A program made the translations under genes and the position numbers. Below, one piece after another: positions 55,775 to 64,000 of a stretch of 64,000 nucleotides of DNA. The stretch covers positions 370,552 to 434,551 of the forward strand of contig NZ_FYEE01000003.1 of the NCBI RefSeq assembly GCF_900187645.1, given 5' to 3'. The stretch's first letter is position 1. Every line of letters starts with the position of its first letter. The notes below the pieces were generated by a model, which saw only the letters and a program-made list of their open reading frames with translations, was not told the origin of the DNA and ran no database searches. This DNA comes from Pseudomonas sp. Irchel 3E20 (GTDB lineage: Bacteria; Pseudomonadota; Gammaproteobacteria; Pseudomonadales; Pseudomonadaceae).

Positions 55775-56311
55775 AGTATTACCTTTATCAAGTTGAGATT
55801 AATTCTGGCGATACGCCGGCAACTCTGCCATCGGTCAAGTCGGGCGCGGCGCATTAGCGCTCCACCGCAGTACCCTCGGTTGGCCAGGCAGCATCCATGT
55901 TGCGCGGGGCACGGCACTCGATCAAAACCACTGCCGTGAGACAGTGTATTTACCAGCAACTGCAAATACCGGGGGAACTGAATAAGTGCCGACGGTGACA
56001 GCAGGTAGCGCCGGTGGAACGGTAGCTACCTGCGGGAGTTGGATCCGGAAACCTGAATAAATCCCGGCGCCAGTGGCTGGCATTATAGCGGCCGGGTTGA
56101 ATAACACTATCACCAGAAGTTAAAAGTCTTCAACTTGTGCGTTGCGTCGATGTGCGCAAGTTCCAGCTTGAACATCTAATCACGCGTCAACTCTAAGGCC
56201 TTGGCGGTTGCGCGAAGATTAAAACTGCCTCGATTGCGCACGGTAGTACCCGGTAGGCTTGACCTTTAAATAACGCTGGGTAAATAGTCTGAGCCTGGCC
56301 CTGGATGAATT
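55775..56311. other. Intergenic region before pcaR with a short minus-strand frame
   Basis: About 540 bases with no clear gene. A minus-strand frame at 55922-56113 (63 codons, Val/Pro-rich) is listed separately under findings. GCAGGTAGC and GCTACCTGC form a 9-bp inverted repeat at 56001-56033. Confidence 0.4.
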
Positions 56312-56342
56312 GCGATTATCGGTCGTTGGTTCGATAATCGCC
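56312..56342. promoter_or_regulatory. PcaR operator pair upstream of pcaR
   Basis: GTTCGATAATCGCCC (56328-56342) is close to the PcaR consensus GTTCGATAATCGCAC, and GCGATTATCGGTC (56312-56324) is the same motif inverted. Both lie about 80 bases before pcaR, so the regulator probably controls its own gene. Confidence 0.8.
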
Positions 56343-56418
56343 CGGTTCTACCCCACCTGCCGTAGCTTTTCCTTCTATATATAAGAAGCGCCAGTGCCGC
56401 CATGGCCGAGGACCAGCA

Positions 56419-57261
56419 ATGAACGATCAATTGCGCAATGCCTTCACTTGCGTGGCGCCACCCATCGTCGCCTCGCCGGCCAAGCGTATCCAGGCGCTGA
56501 CCGGCGACCCGGACTTCATGACCTCCCTGGCCCGTGGCCTGGCCGTGGTTCAGGCCTTTCAGGAGCGCAAGCGTCACCTGACCATCGCCCAGATCAGCCA
56601 CCGTACGGAAATTCCCCGCGCCGCCGTGCGCCGCTGCCTGCACACCCTGATTAAACTCGGCTACGCCACCACCGACGGCCGTACCTATTCGCTGTTGCCC
56701 AAAGTGCTGACCCTGGGCCACGCCTATCTGTCGTCCACGCCCCTGGCCGTGTCGGCCCAGCCGTACCTGGACCGCATGAGCGAGCAAATGCACGAGGCCT
56801 GCAACATGGCCACCCTGGAAGGCGAGGACATTCTCTACATCGCCCGTTCCGCCACCACCCAGCGCCTGATTTCCGTCGATCTGTCGGTGGGCGGGCGCCT
56901 GCCGGCCTACTGCACCTCCATGGGGCGGATTCTGTTGGCAGCCCTGGACGATGTGTCGCTGCGCGACTACCTCGACCACGCCGACCTGCAAGCCAAGACC
57001 CGCCGCACTCTGCACACCCCCCAGGCCTTGCTCGAATGCCTGCAGCAGGTGCGCCAGCAGGGCTGGTGCATCGTTGACCAGGAACTGGAGCAAGGCCTGC
57101 GTTCCATCGCCGTGCCGGTGTATGACGCCTCCGGCCAGGTGTTGGCGGCGCTGAACATCAGCACCCACGCCGGGCGGGTCAGCCGCGATGACCTGCAACA
57201 ACGCTTCCTCCCAGGCTTGCTGGAAGCGAGCCGCGACCTCAGCGCCCAACTGTTCGCCTGA
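56419..57261 (+). CDS. pcaR: IclR-family regulator PcaR
   Basis: The 280-residue protein has a short N-terminal extension, a winged helix DNA-binding domain (FMTSLARGLAVVQAFQERKRHLTIAQISHRTEIPRAAVRRCLHTL, about residues 34-79) and a C-terminal effector-binding domain with CNMATLEGEDILYIARS near 130 and LNISTHAGR near 251. It activates the pca genes of protocatechuate degradation in response to beta-ketoadipate. The ATG at 56419 is next to the ribosome site GGACCAGCA. Sites of the PcaR type flank it (56312 and 57298). Confidence 0.93.
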   Translation: MNDQLRNAFTCVAPPIVASPAKRIQALTGDPDFMTSLARGLAVVQAFQERKRHLTIAQISHRTEIPRAAVRRCLHTLIKLGYATTDGRTYSLLPKVLTLGHAYLSSTPLAVSAQPYLDRMSEQMHEACNMATLEGEDILYIARSATTQRLISVDLSVGGRLPAYCTSMGRILLAALDDVSLRDYLDHADLQAKTRRTLHTPQALLECLQQVRQQGWCIVDQELEQGLRSIAVPVYDASGQVLAALNISTHAGRVSRDDLQQRFLPGLLEASRDLSAQLFA

Positions 57262-57297
57262 GGTCGGCAGCAGACTTTGATAGCTAGACAACAATGC

Positions 57298-57331
57298 GTT
57301 CGATAATCGAACACTTAGTCGATTATCGGAT
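57298..57331 (+). promoter_or_regulatory. PcaR operator pair upstream of pcaI
   Basis: GTTCGATAATCGAAC (57298-57312) is a near-perfect PcaR site and TCGATTATCGGA (57319-57330) is a second half-matching copy in inverted orientation, about ten bases apart; the pair precedes pcaI by 95-125 bases. This fits the known activation of pcaIJ by PcaR. Confidence 0.85.
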
Positions 57332-57424
57332 TGTTTGGCATTTTTCCCCGGCTTAACCTTCAGGCATCGCGGCGCACCCCACGCGCCTTTGTGTCCATGT
57401 CGGTCAACCCCGGGAGCCCACTCC

Positions 57425-58282
57425 ATGGCTGAAATCCTTTCGCTGCACGACGCGGTGAAGCAATTCGTCAATGACGGTGACACCGTCGCACTCGAAGGCT
57501 TCACTCACCTGATTCCTACGGCTGCGGGTCATGAAATCATTCGTCAGGGCAGGAAAGACCTGACGTTGGTACGCATGACGCCGGACCTGATCTACGACCA
57601 GTTGATCGGCGCCGGGTGCGCGCGCAAGTTGATTTTCTCCTGGGGTGGCAACCCCGGCGTCGGTTCCCTCCATCGCCTGCGCGATGCCGTGGAAAAACAC
57701 TGGCCTCACGCCCTGGAAATCGAAGAACACAGCCACGCCGACCTGGCCAACGCCTACGTGGCTGGTGCCTCTGGCCTACCGTTCGCGGTACTGCGGGCCT
57801 ACGCCGGTTCCGACTTGCCCAAGGTCAACCCGCTGATTAAGACCGTGACCTGCCCCTTCACTGGCGAAGTGTTGGCGGCAGTGCCGTCGGTGCGCCCCGA
57901 CATCACCGTGATCCACGCCCAGAAAGCCGACCGCAAGGGCAACGTGCTGCTCTGGGGCATTCTCGGTGTGCAGAAGGAAGCGGCCCTGGCGGCCAAGCGC
58001 TGCATCGTTACCGTGGAAGAAATAGTTGATGATTTGAATGCGCCGATGAACGCCTGCGTATTGCCGACCTGGGCGTTGAGCGCGGTGTGCCACGTGCCGG
58101 GCGGCGCCCACCCGTCCTACGCCCACGGTTATACCCAACGCGATAACCGTTTCTACCAAGCGTGGGACCCTATCGCCCGCGACCGTGAGACTTTTACCGC
58201 GTGGATCAACGAATACATCCACGGCAGCGCTGACTTCAGCGAATTCCAGGCCAAACTGGCCGCCGCTTCGGAGGCTCACTAA
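57425..58282 (+). CDS. pcaI: 3-oxoadipate CoA-transferase subunit A
   Basis: The 285-residue alpha subunit of beta-ketoadipate:succinyl-CoA transferase. Family landmarks: FTHLIPTAAGHEIIRQGRKDLTLVRMTPDLIYDQL near residues 25-58 and FSWGGNPGVGSLHR near 70-83. It transfers CoA from succinyl-CoA to 3-oxoadipate with PcaJ. The ATG at 57425 is preceded by GGGAGCCCACTCC. It overlaps pcaJ by one base (TAATG), so the subunits are made together. Confidence 0.96.
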   Translation: MAEILSLHDAVKQFVNDGDTVALEGFTHLIPTAAGHEIIRQGRKDLTLVRMTPDLIYDQLIGAGCARKLIFSWGGNPGVGSLHRLRDAVEKHWPHALEIEEHSHADLANAYVAGASGLPFAVLRAYAGSDLPKVNPLIKTVTCPFTGEVLAAVPSVRPDITVIHAQKADRKGNVLLWGILGVQKEAALAAKRCIVTVEEIVDDLNAPMNACVLPTWALSAVCHVPGGAHPSYAHGYTQRDNRFYQAWDPIARDRETFTAWINEYIHGSADFSEFQAKLAAASEAH

Positions 58283-59060
58283 TGGCTTACTCCACCAATG
58301 AAATGATGACCGTCGCCGCTGCCCGTCGCCTGAAAAACGGCTCGGTGTGCTTCGTCGGCATCGGCTTGCCCTCCAAGGCTGCCAACCTCGCACGCCTGAC
58401 CTCCTCGCCCGACGTGGTGCTGATCTACGAATCCGGCCCGATTGGCGCCAAACCCACGGTGCTGCCGTTGTCCATTGGTGACGGCGAACTGGCGGAAACC
58501 GCTGACACCGTCGTGCCGACCGGTGAGATTTTTCGCTATTGGTTGCAGGGCGGGCGCATTGACGTCGGTTTCCTCGGCGCCGCCCAGGTTGACCGCTTCG
58601 GCAACATCAACACCACGGTGGTGGGCGATTACCACCAGCCCAAGGTGCGCTTGCCGGGTGCCGGTGGTGCGCCGGAGATCGCCGGTTCGGCGAAGAGCGT
58701 ACTGATTATCCTCAAGCAGTCCTCGCGCTCCTTTGTCGAGAAGCTCGACTTCATCACCTCGGTCGGCCACGGCGAAGGTGGCGATTCGCGCCAGCGCCTG
58801 GGCTTGCCGGGTGCCGGGCCGGTGGGGATCATCACTGACCTGTGCATCATGGAACCGGAGGCCGGCACCCACGAATTCGTCGTCACCGCGCTGCACCCGG
58901 GCGTGACCCGCGAGCAAGTGGTGGCCGCCACCGGTTGGCCGGTGCGGTTTGCCGAGCAGGTGGAACACACCGCCGCGCCCACCGAGGTGGAACTGACCGC
59001 CCTGCGCGACCTTGAAGCACGCACCGCCGTGGCCCATGGCCAGGCACCGGGAGAAGCCTG

Positions 59061-59061
<1 letters not shown>
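58282..59061 (+). CDS. pcaJ: 3-oxoadipate CoA-transferase subunit B
   Basis: The 259-residue beta subunit. The conserved glutamate region of CoA transferases appears as [11 protein letters not shown] near residues 49-58 (candidate active-site Glu51), with [13 protein letters not shown] near 29 for the first lobe and [14 protein letters not shown] near 154. It completes the enzyme with PcaI. The stop/start overlap with pcaF is one base (TGATG), so the three genes form a tight operon. Confidence 0.96.
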
Positions 59062-60263
<1,202 letters not shown>

Positions 60264-60413
60264 GCCAGGCCCCGTAGCGGCAATGGTGAAGCGTGTTGTG
60301 GGCGCAGGCTGGGTCCGGGCGGCGATCCGCCGATCGCGGTATGCCAGCCTCGATCAATGCTGCGATCAACCTTTTCACTCTGACCACACGCCCGAACGGT
60401 TGGGCGAGCAGCC

Positions 60414-60543
60414 ACTCTGGGGGCTTAAATCCTTGGGGATGGAGAACAGCGTTTACTGGGACGTCACGGCGATGATGGCGGTGGCGTTCCTGTTCAGCTT
60501 GCGCTTGCCCAAGCAAGCGGCGTATTTGCACCACGATCTTTGA
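60414..60543 (+). pseudogene. pcaT: Remnant of an MFS dicarboxylate transporter, probably PcaT C-terminus
   Basis: A frame ending in a TGA at 60541-60543 encodes LWGLKSLGMENSVYWDV and then MAVAFLFSLRLPKQAAYLHHDL, which resembles the last membrane helix and tail of KgtP/PcaT-type carriers. The rest of the carrier is missing; the 150 bases upstream show no further similarity and no ribosome site. In the recalled P. aeruginosa order (pcaI, pcaJ, pcaF, pcaT, pcaB, pcaD, pcaC), this is where pcaT begins. So it looks like a deletion relic, about 43 codons. Confidence 0.5.
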
Positions 60544-60605
60544 TTGACCACCACTCGCCGGTTCGGCGGGCGGTTCTTTTTGACTGTGCCTGGAAGGAGG
60601 CTGCT

Positions 60606-61397
60606 GTGGCTTTTGTTCAACTCGCCGAGGGCGAACTGCACTACCAACTCGATGGCCCGCAAGGTGCGCCCGTGCTGGTGTTGTCCAACTCCCTGGGCAC
60701 CGACCTGCATATGTGGGACGCCCAGGTCCCGGCGTTCGCCGAGCATTTTCGCGTGCTGCGCCTCGACACCCGCGGCCATGGCCGGTCGCTGGTGACGCCG
60801 GGGCCCTACAGCATCGCGCAGTTGGGCGGCGATGTTCTGGCCTTGCTCGATGCCCTGGAGATCCGCCAGGCGCATTTCTGCGGCTTGTCCATGGGCGGCC
60901 TGATCGGCCAGTGGCTGGGCATCAATGCGGGTGAGCGGCTGGGCAAACTGGTGGTGTGCAACACGGCGGCGAAGATTGGCGAGCCGTCGGTGTGGAACCC
61001 GCGCATCGAAACGGTACTGCGTGACGGCGCGGCGGCGATGGTGGCCCTGCGTGATGCGTCGATTGCCCGCTGGTTTACCGCCGATTTCGCCCAGGCCCAC
61101 CCCGAACAGGCCGGCAAGATCACCGACATGCTCGCCGCCACCTCGCCGCAAGGCTACGCGGCCAACTGCGCGGCGGTGCGCGATGCCGATTTGCGTGAGC
61201 AACTGGGCGCCATCAAGGTGCCGACCCTGGTTATCAGCGGCAGCGAAGACGCCGTCACGCCACCTTCAGGCGGCCACTTTATCCAGGCACGTGTGGCGGG
61301 CGCCGAATACGCCGAGTTCTACGCTGCGCACCTGTCCAACGTGCAGGCCGGTGCTGCGTTCAGTGAGCGGGTGCTGCAATTTCTGCTGGCGCCTTGA
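60606..61397 (+). CDS. pcaD: 3-oxoadipate enol-lactonase
   Basis: The 263-residue alpha/beta hydrolase opens beta-ketoadipate enol-lactone to beta-ketoadipate, one step before PcaIJ. The nucleophile elbow is FCGLSMGGLIG (Ser95), the oxyanion region SNSLGTDLHMWD is near residues 27-38, and the acid/His partners are in the second half (ISGSEDAVTPP; AAHLSNVQ). The start is a GTG at 60606 with AGGAGG directly upstream (good spacing); an upstream in-frame start is not conserved. Length is standard. It is followed by a terminator, so no pcaC follows here. Confidence 0.95.
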   Translation: MAFVQLAEGELHYQLDGPQGAPVLVLSNSLGTDLHMWDAQVPAFAEHFRVLRLDTRGHGRSLVTPGPYSIAQLGGDVLALLDALEIRQAHFCGLSMGGLIGQWLGINAGERLGKLVVCNTAAKIGEPSVWNPRIETVLRDGAAAMVALRDASIARWFTADFAQAHPEQAGKITDMLAATSPQGYAANCAAVRDADLREQLGAIKVPTLVISGSEDAVTPPSGGHFIQARVAGAEYAEFYAAHLSNVQAGAAFSERVLQFLLAP

Positions 61398-61407
61398 TCG
61401 CCAGGCG

Positions 61408-61437
61408 TAAAAAAACCGGGCCTTGGGCCCGGTTCTT
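61408..61437. terminator. Terminator after pcaD and after the OmpA/DUF4398 operon
   Basis: AAAAAACCGGGCC and GGCCCGGTTCTT pair around TTG, between the convergent stops at 61397 and 61453; usable from both sides. Confidence 0.9.
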
Positions 61438-61452
61438 ACGCGTGAAACCTAA

Positions 61453-62241
61453 TCAGTTGACGCTGACGGTCGAACGCGGTGCTACAGGTTGGTTGTCGTT
61501 GGAGATGGTGACTTCCACGCGACGGTTCATGGCGCGGCCCGAAACGCTGCTGTTTTCAGCAACCGGGTATTCCTTGCCATAACCCTGGGCCACGATGCGG
61601 GCCGGGTCGACACCCATTTTTACCAGGGCCATGCGCACCGAGTTGGCGCGACGCTCAGACAGCGACTGGTTGTACGCCGCGCTGCCGGTGCTGTCGGTGT
61701 AGCCTTCGACAATCACCTTGCGGTCCGGGTTTTCGGCCAGGAATTGCGCCAGTTTGTTGATGTTGACCAGGCCGCTGGATTTGAGCTCAGCCTTGTTGGT
61801 GGCAAACAGCACGTCGCCGAAGGTCACCAGGGTGCCGCGCTCGGTTTGCTTGGCGTTGAGGCTGTTCTGCAACTGCTTGATCTGCGCGTCACGGGCATCC
61901 AGGCGAGCCTGGGCGCGCTGGGCGGCGGAGTTCTTCAGGTTGGCTTCAGCGGTGCGCAGGTTGATGGTTTCCTTGGCAACCTCTACCCGTTGATTGGTCA
62001 GGTAGGCCAGTTGATCGACCTTGGCTTCATCTTCGCGGTCCTGGAAGGCTTTGTCGGCCTTGTCCAGCCATTCGCTGGCGTCCTTGGTTTCCAGGGCGGC
62101 GACTTTGCTCGCAGCCGGGTTGGCCTGCAGGGCGGAGTAGTTGGTGCGCGCCTGTTCCAGGTTGGCGTTGGGCTGCGTGGAGCACGCGGCCAAGCCAACG
62201 CTAAGGGCCAGAAGAGCTGGGATCATCAATTGTTTACGCAT
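61453..62241 (-). CDS. OmpA-family lipoprotein with DUF4398-type N-terminus
   Basis: The 262-residue protein has lipobox LAAC (Cys20), an N-terminal helical DUF4398-like region (residues about 25-140, with TKDASEWLDKADKAFQDRE and AQRAQARLDARDAQ) and a C-terminal OmpA domain (LVTFGDVLFATNKAELKSSG and GYTDSTGSAAYNQSLSERRA). It is a periplasmic, peptidoglycan-binding lipoprotein. It is the fourth OmpA-type lipoprotein in the window and lies 59 bases downstream of a DUF4398 partner on the same strand. Confidence 0.93.
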   Translation of the reverse strand: MRKQLMIPALLALSVGLAACSTQPNANLEQARTNYSALQANPAASKVAALETKDASEWLDKADKAFQDREDEAKVDQLAYLTNQRVEVAKETINLRTAEANLKNSAAQRAQARLDARDAQIKQLQNSLNAKQTERGTLVTFGDVLFATNKAELKSSGLVNINKLAQFLAENPDRKVIVEGYTDSTGSAAYNQSLSERRANSVRMALVKMGVDPARIVAQGYGKEYPVAENSSVSGRAMNRRVEVTISNDNQPVAPRSTVSVN

Positions 62242-62300
62242 AATGGTTCGTCCTTTCTATCGATATAAGGGTGCAGGTTTCGCGTGGTGGATGCGGCGGC

Positions 62301-62714
62301 TTATTGCACGCTGCGCATGCCTTCCTGACGTAATTCCTGAACACCTTTCTGGGCATCCTGAACAGCGCGCTCAGCCTTGGCGGCCTGGGCTTTGCGCTCG
62401 GCGACGCGGGCGTCCCACTCGGCTTGTTCGGCCAGGCGCTTGGCTTCGTCGTACTTTTTGTCGTGCATGGCCAGTTCGGCCTGCTTGAGTTTGTCCTGGG
62501 CAGCTTTCATTTCCACGGCCGCGAACTCGGTGCCGCCAGCGGTGACTGCGCTGTTGACCGCAGACTGGGTGACGGCGTACTGCTCGCTCGGCGGGTTGCC
62601 AGCGCAACCGGCCAGAATGAAGGTGCTACCGATTGCCAGCGCGGCCAATTTGAGCCCGCGCAGATGGTTAAACGTGGTTTTGGCAGTGCTGGTCTTCATC
62701 GTCTTCAACTCCAT
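62301..62714 (-). CDS. DUF4398 lipoprotein
   Basis: The 137-residue protein has a longer N-terminus before the signal, with lipobox LAGC (Cys36), followed by a helical DUF4398 domain (FAAVEMKAAQDKLKQAELAMHDKKYDEAKRLAEQAEWDARVAERKAQAAKAER, about residues 63-114). It is probably a periplasmic coiled-coil partner of the OmpA lipoprotein gene downstream. I chose the start at 62714 because AAGGAG lies 8 bases upstream; an ATG 15 bases further in also precedes the signal. The function is unknown. Confidence 0.85.
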   Translation of the reverse strand: MELKTMKTSTAKTTFNHLRGLKLAALAIGSTFILAGCAGNPPSEQYAVTQSAVNSAVTAGGTEFAAVEMKAAQDKLKQAELAMHDKKYDEAKRLAEQAEWDARVAERKAQAAKAERAVQDAQKGVQELRQEGMRSVQ

Positions 62715-63000
62715 TGGGTAACTCCTTAAAAACATCAAAAAATGCGTCCTGGACTGGGGCCGTCGCGGCAAATGGGCGAAGGGCTGCGGGCGTGAATTAA
62801 AACGACCGTTCCAGTCTTGGCGTACTGGCTGTGACCCGAGGCGTTTTTGAATAGTTCAGAGAAGATGGCCAATTGCCCGAAAATAAATTGATTGGGCACG
62901 CGAGGCTCTAGAACGGGAACTTTTGCCGCGCCCAGGGGTACTCCCAGCCCGGGAGGGGCGTGGGAGTAGCCAGAGGGGGTAGCCGAGGAGGCGAGGGCGG
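62715..63000. other. Intergenic region upstream of the DUF4398/OmpA pair
   Basis: 286 bases between two minus-strand genes, GC-rich at its right end (GGGAGGGGCGTGGGAG) and AT-richer near 62870-62890. It should hold the promoter of the DUF4398/OmpA operon; I assign no motif and see no gene. Confidence 0.45.
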
Positions 63001-63345
63001 TCAGTGCTTGGGTTTGTCGGGGGCCGAAGCCAGCTCATGCAAATGACGACGGGACAGGGCGAGAAAACGCGGTGTGGGGCCGACATCTTCGTACAGCGGG
63101 TTGTCCTCCTCGTCGGTGGCCACCACCTGGGCGCCGCGCACGTAAGGGAAGCTCGCTTCGAGTTCTTCCAGGGCGGCGCCGATCAACTCGCCGAGCAGTT
63201 CTTCGGGGTGGCGCTTGGGGTACATCTCGGCAATGGCCGCCAGGCGTGCGGCGGCCTCGACGTCCAGGCGAATGGTGTAACCGGTGTCGGTCAGGCGGCC
63301 CTTGGCGTTTTCTTCCCAGTGCTGGGCCAGGTCTCGGATTTTCAT
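63001..63345 (-). CDS. Small conserved protein upstream of ppc, unknown function
   Basis: The 114-residue protein has an N-terminal region resembling a ribbon-helix-helix or prevent-host-death-like fold (MKIRDLAQHWEENAKGRL and YTIRLDVEAAARLAAIAEMYPKR, residues 1-45), then a mixed alpha/beta part (YVRGAQVVATDEEDNPLYEDVGPTPRFL). No signal or membrane segment. It lies next to ppc, as I recall for its P. aeruginosa orthologue. The start at 63345 follows GAGGTTGCC, so an ATG-proximal ribosome site is present. Confidence 0.7.
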   Translation of the reverse strand: MKIRDLAQHWEENAKGRLTDTGYTIRLDVEAAARLAAIAEMYPKRHPEELLGELIGAALEELEASFPYVRGAQVVATDEEDNPLYEDVGPTPRFLALSRRHLHELASAPDKPKH

Positions 63346-63450
63346 GGCAACCTCAGTGATTGCCTGCTCGTGGCAGGCCGTAGTGAGTGGCAAGCCGCGA
63401 TACGGCTCACAGTTGAGACTAGCCCTTGCCCACAAGGTTTAAAGAGTTTG

Positions 63451-63482
63451 TTGTAGCAAGCGGGCAAGCCCGCTTGCTACAA
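63451..63482. repeat. REP-like palindrome before ppc
   Basis: TTGTAGCAAGCGGG and CCCGCTTGCTACAA are perfect inverted arms around CAAG. It belongs to the second REP subtype (GTAGCAAGC core), also seen as a fragment near 47983. It lies about 75 bases before ppc. Confidence 0.8.
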
Positions 63483-63557
63483 GGCTTGTAAGAACCCGGC
63501 AGCGGCGGCACTCTGGCGCCTTGTCCATCGCCCCCGAGCCTGCTGGAGAAACCGTAG

Positions 63558-64000
63558 ATGACCGATATTGATGCGCGCCTGCGCGAAGACGTTCACCTGT
63601 TGGGTGAGCTGTTGGGCAACACCATCCGGGAACAGTACGGGGAAGGCTTTCTCGACAAGATCGAACAGATTCGTAAAAGCGCCAAGGCCGACCGCCGGGG
63701 CGCCGTGGACGCGCAACTGAGCGCCACCCTCGGCCAGTTGAGCGAAGACGAGTTGCTGCCCGTAGCGCGGGCGTTCAACCAGTTCCTCAACCTGGCCAAC
63801 ATTGCCGAGCAGTATCAGTTGATCCACCGGCGCGACGACTCGCAACCGGCGCCGTTCGAGGACCGGGTGCTGCCCGAACTCCTCGCCCGCCTGCTGGCCG
63901 AAGGCCATGGCGCCGAGGCCCTGGCCCGGCAATTGGGGCGCCTGGACATCGAACTGGTGCTCACCGCCCACCCCACGGAAGTGGCGCGCCGCACCCTGAT
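63558..64000 (+). CDS. ppc: Phosphoenolpyruvate carboxylase, N-terminal part (runs off the window)
   Basis: The first 147 codons are present. They include the conserved start [21 protein letters not shown] (residues about 10-30) and the family motif [12 protein letters not shown] near 135-147, part of the active site where PEP and bicarbonate react to form oxaloacetate. The ATG at 63558 is the conserved start; a weak ribosome site (GGAG) is just upstream. The enzyme refills the TCA cycle and is regulated allosterically; the rest of the 870-residue protein is outside the window. Confidence 0.95.
   Translation, partial: MTDIDARLREDVHLLGELLGNTIREQYGEGFLDKIEQIRKSAKADRRGAVDAQLSATLGQLSEDELLPVARAFNQFLNLANIAEQYQLIHRRDDSQPAPFEDRVLPELLARLLAEGHGAEALARQLGRLDIELVLTAHPTEVARRTL

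Overview
The window is high-GC chromosomal DNA of a Pseudomonas, most likely of the P. fluorescens group. The call rests on gene content and recalled gene order: the run quiP / SEC-C / YchJ-like / OmpA pair / dinG / esterase / OmpA / pdxH / slyB-like matches the order I remember from P. aeruginosa. It also rests on the high-affinity branched-chain amino acid operon with sizes typical of Pseudomonas, the pcaR-pcaIJF block with GTTCGATAATCG-type operators, and repeated Pseudomonas REP elements (GTGGGAGCGGGC-type). Almost all of it reads as core genome. I see no insertion sequence, prophage, CRISPR array or rRNA.

Layout. 1-1180: the 5' end of mprF, then three initiator tRNA-fMet genes, each with its own promoter and terminator. 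1440-9694: dinB, the minus-strand group ATL/ampG/proS/lipoprotein, a DUF481 outer-membrane protein, a cold-shock protein and dcd. 9802-27295: a zinc carboxypeptidase-like protein, an AHL-acylase-like enzyme (quiP), SEC-C proteins, two tandem OmpA lipoproteins whose ribosome binding sites lie in RNA hairpins, a collagen-like secreted protein, dinG, an agarase-like glycosidase, a serine esterase, a third OmpA lipoprotein with a histone-like tail, pdxH and a SlyB-like lipoprotein. 27362-33818: nhaA, a Cds1-like PLP enzyme, a COG2509-type flavoprotein, and a divergent SDR/LysR pair.

33767-36294 is the most distinctive locus: a four-gene bufferin-type cluster (DUF2282 precursor peptide, DUF692/MNIO modification enzyme, DUF2063 partner, DoxX membrane protein), expected to make a secreted, cysteine-modified, copper-binding peptide. 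36416-41418 is the livKHMGF transporter. 42353-44545 encodes a 730-residue stand-alone tubulin/FtsZ-superfamily protein of unknown role. 45529-52514 holds a dehydrogenase overlapping tail-to-tail with an MHYT-GGDEF-EAL c-di-GMP protein, an MFS carrier and rapA.

52745-55774 contains small proteins, including a 38-codon ccoM (cbb3 oxidase subunit) preceded by an Anr/Fnr box, and a Pit phosphate transporter. 56419-61397 is the lower beta-ketoadipate branch (pcaR, pcaI, pcaJ, pcaF, pcaD). Between pcaF and pcaD there is only a short remnant of what looks like the PcaT transporter, and neither pcaB nor pcaC is present locally. 61453-64000 holds a fourth OmpA lipoprotein with a DUF4398 partner, a small conserved gene, and the 5' part of ppc.
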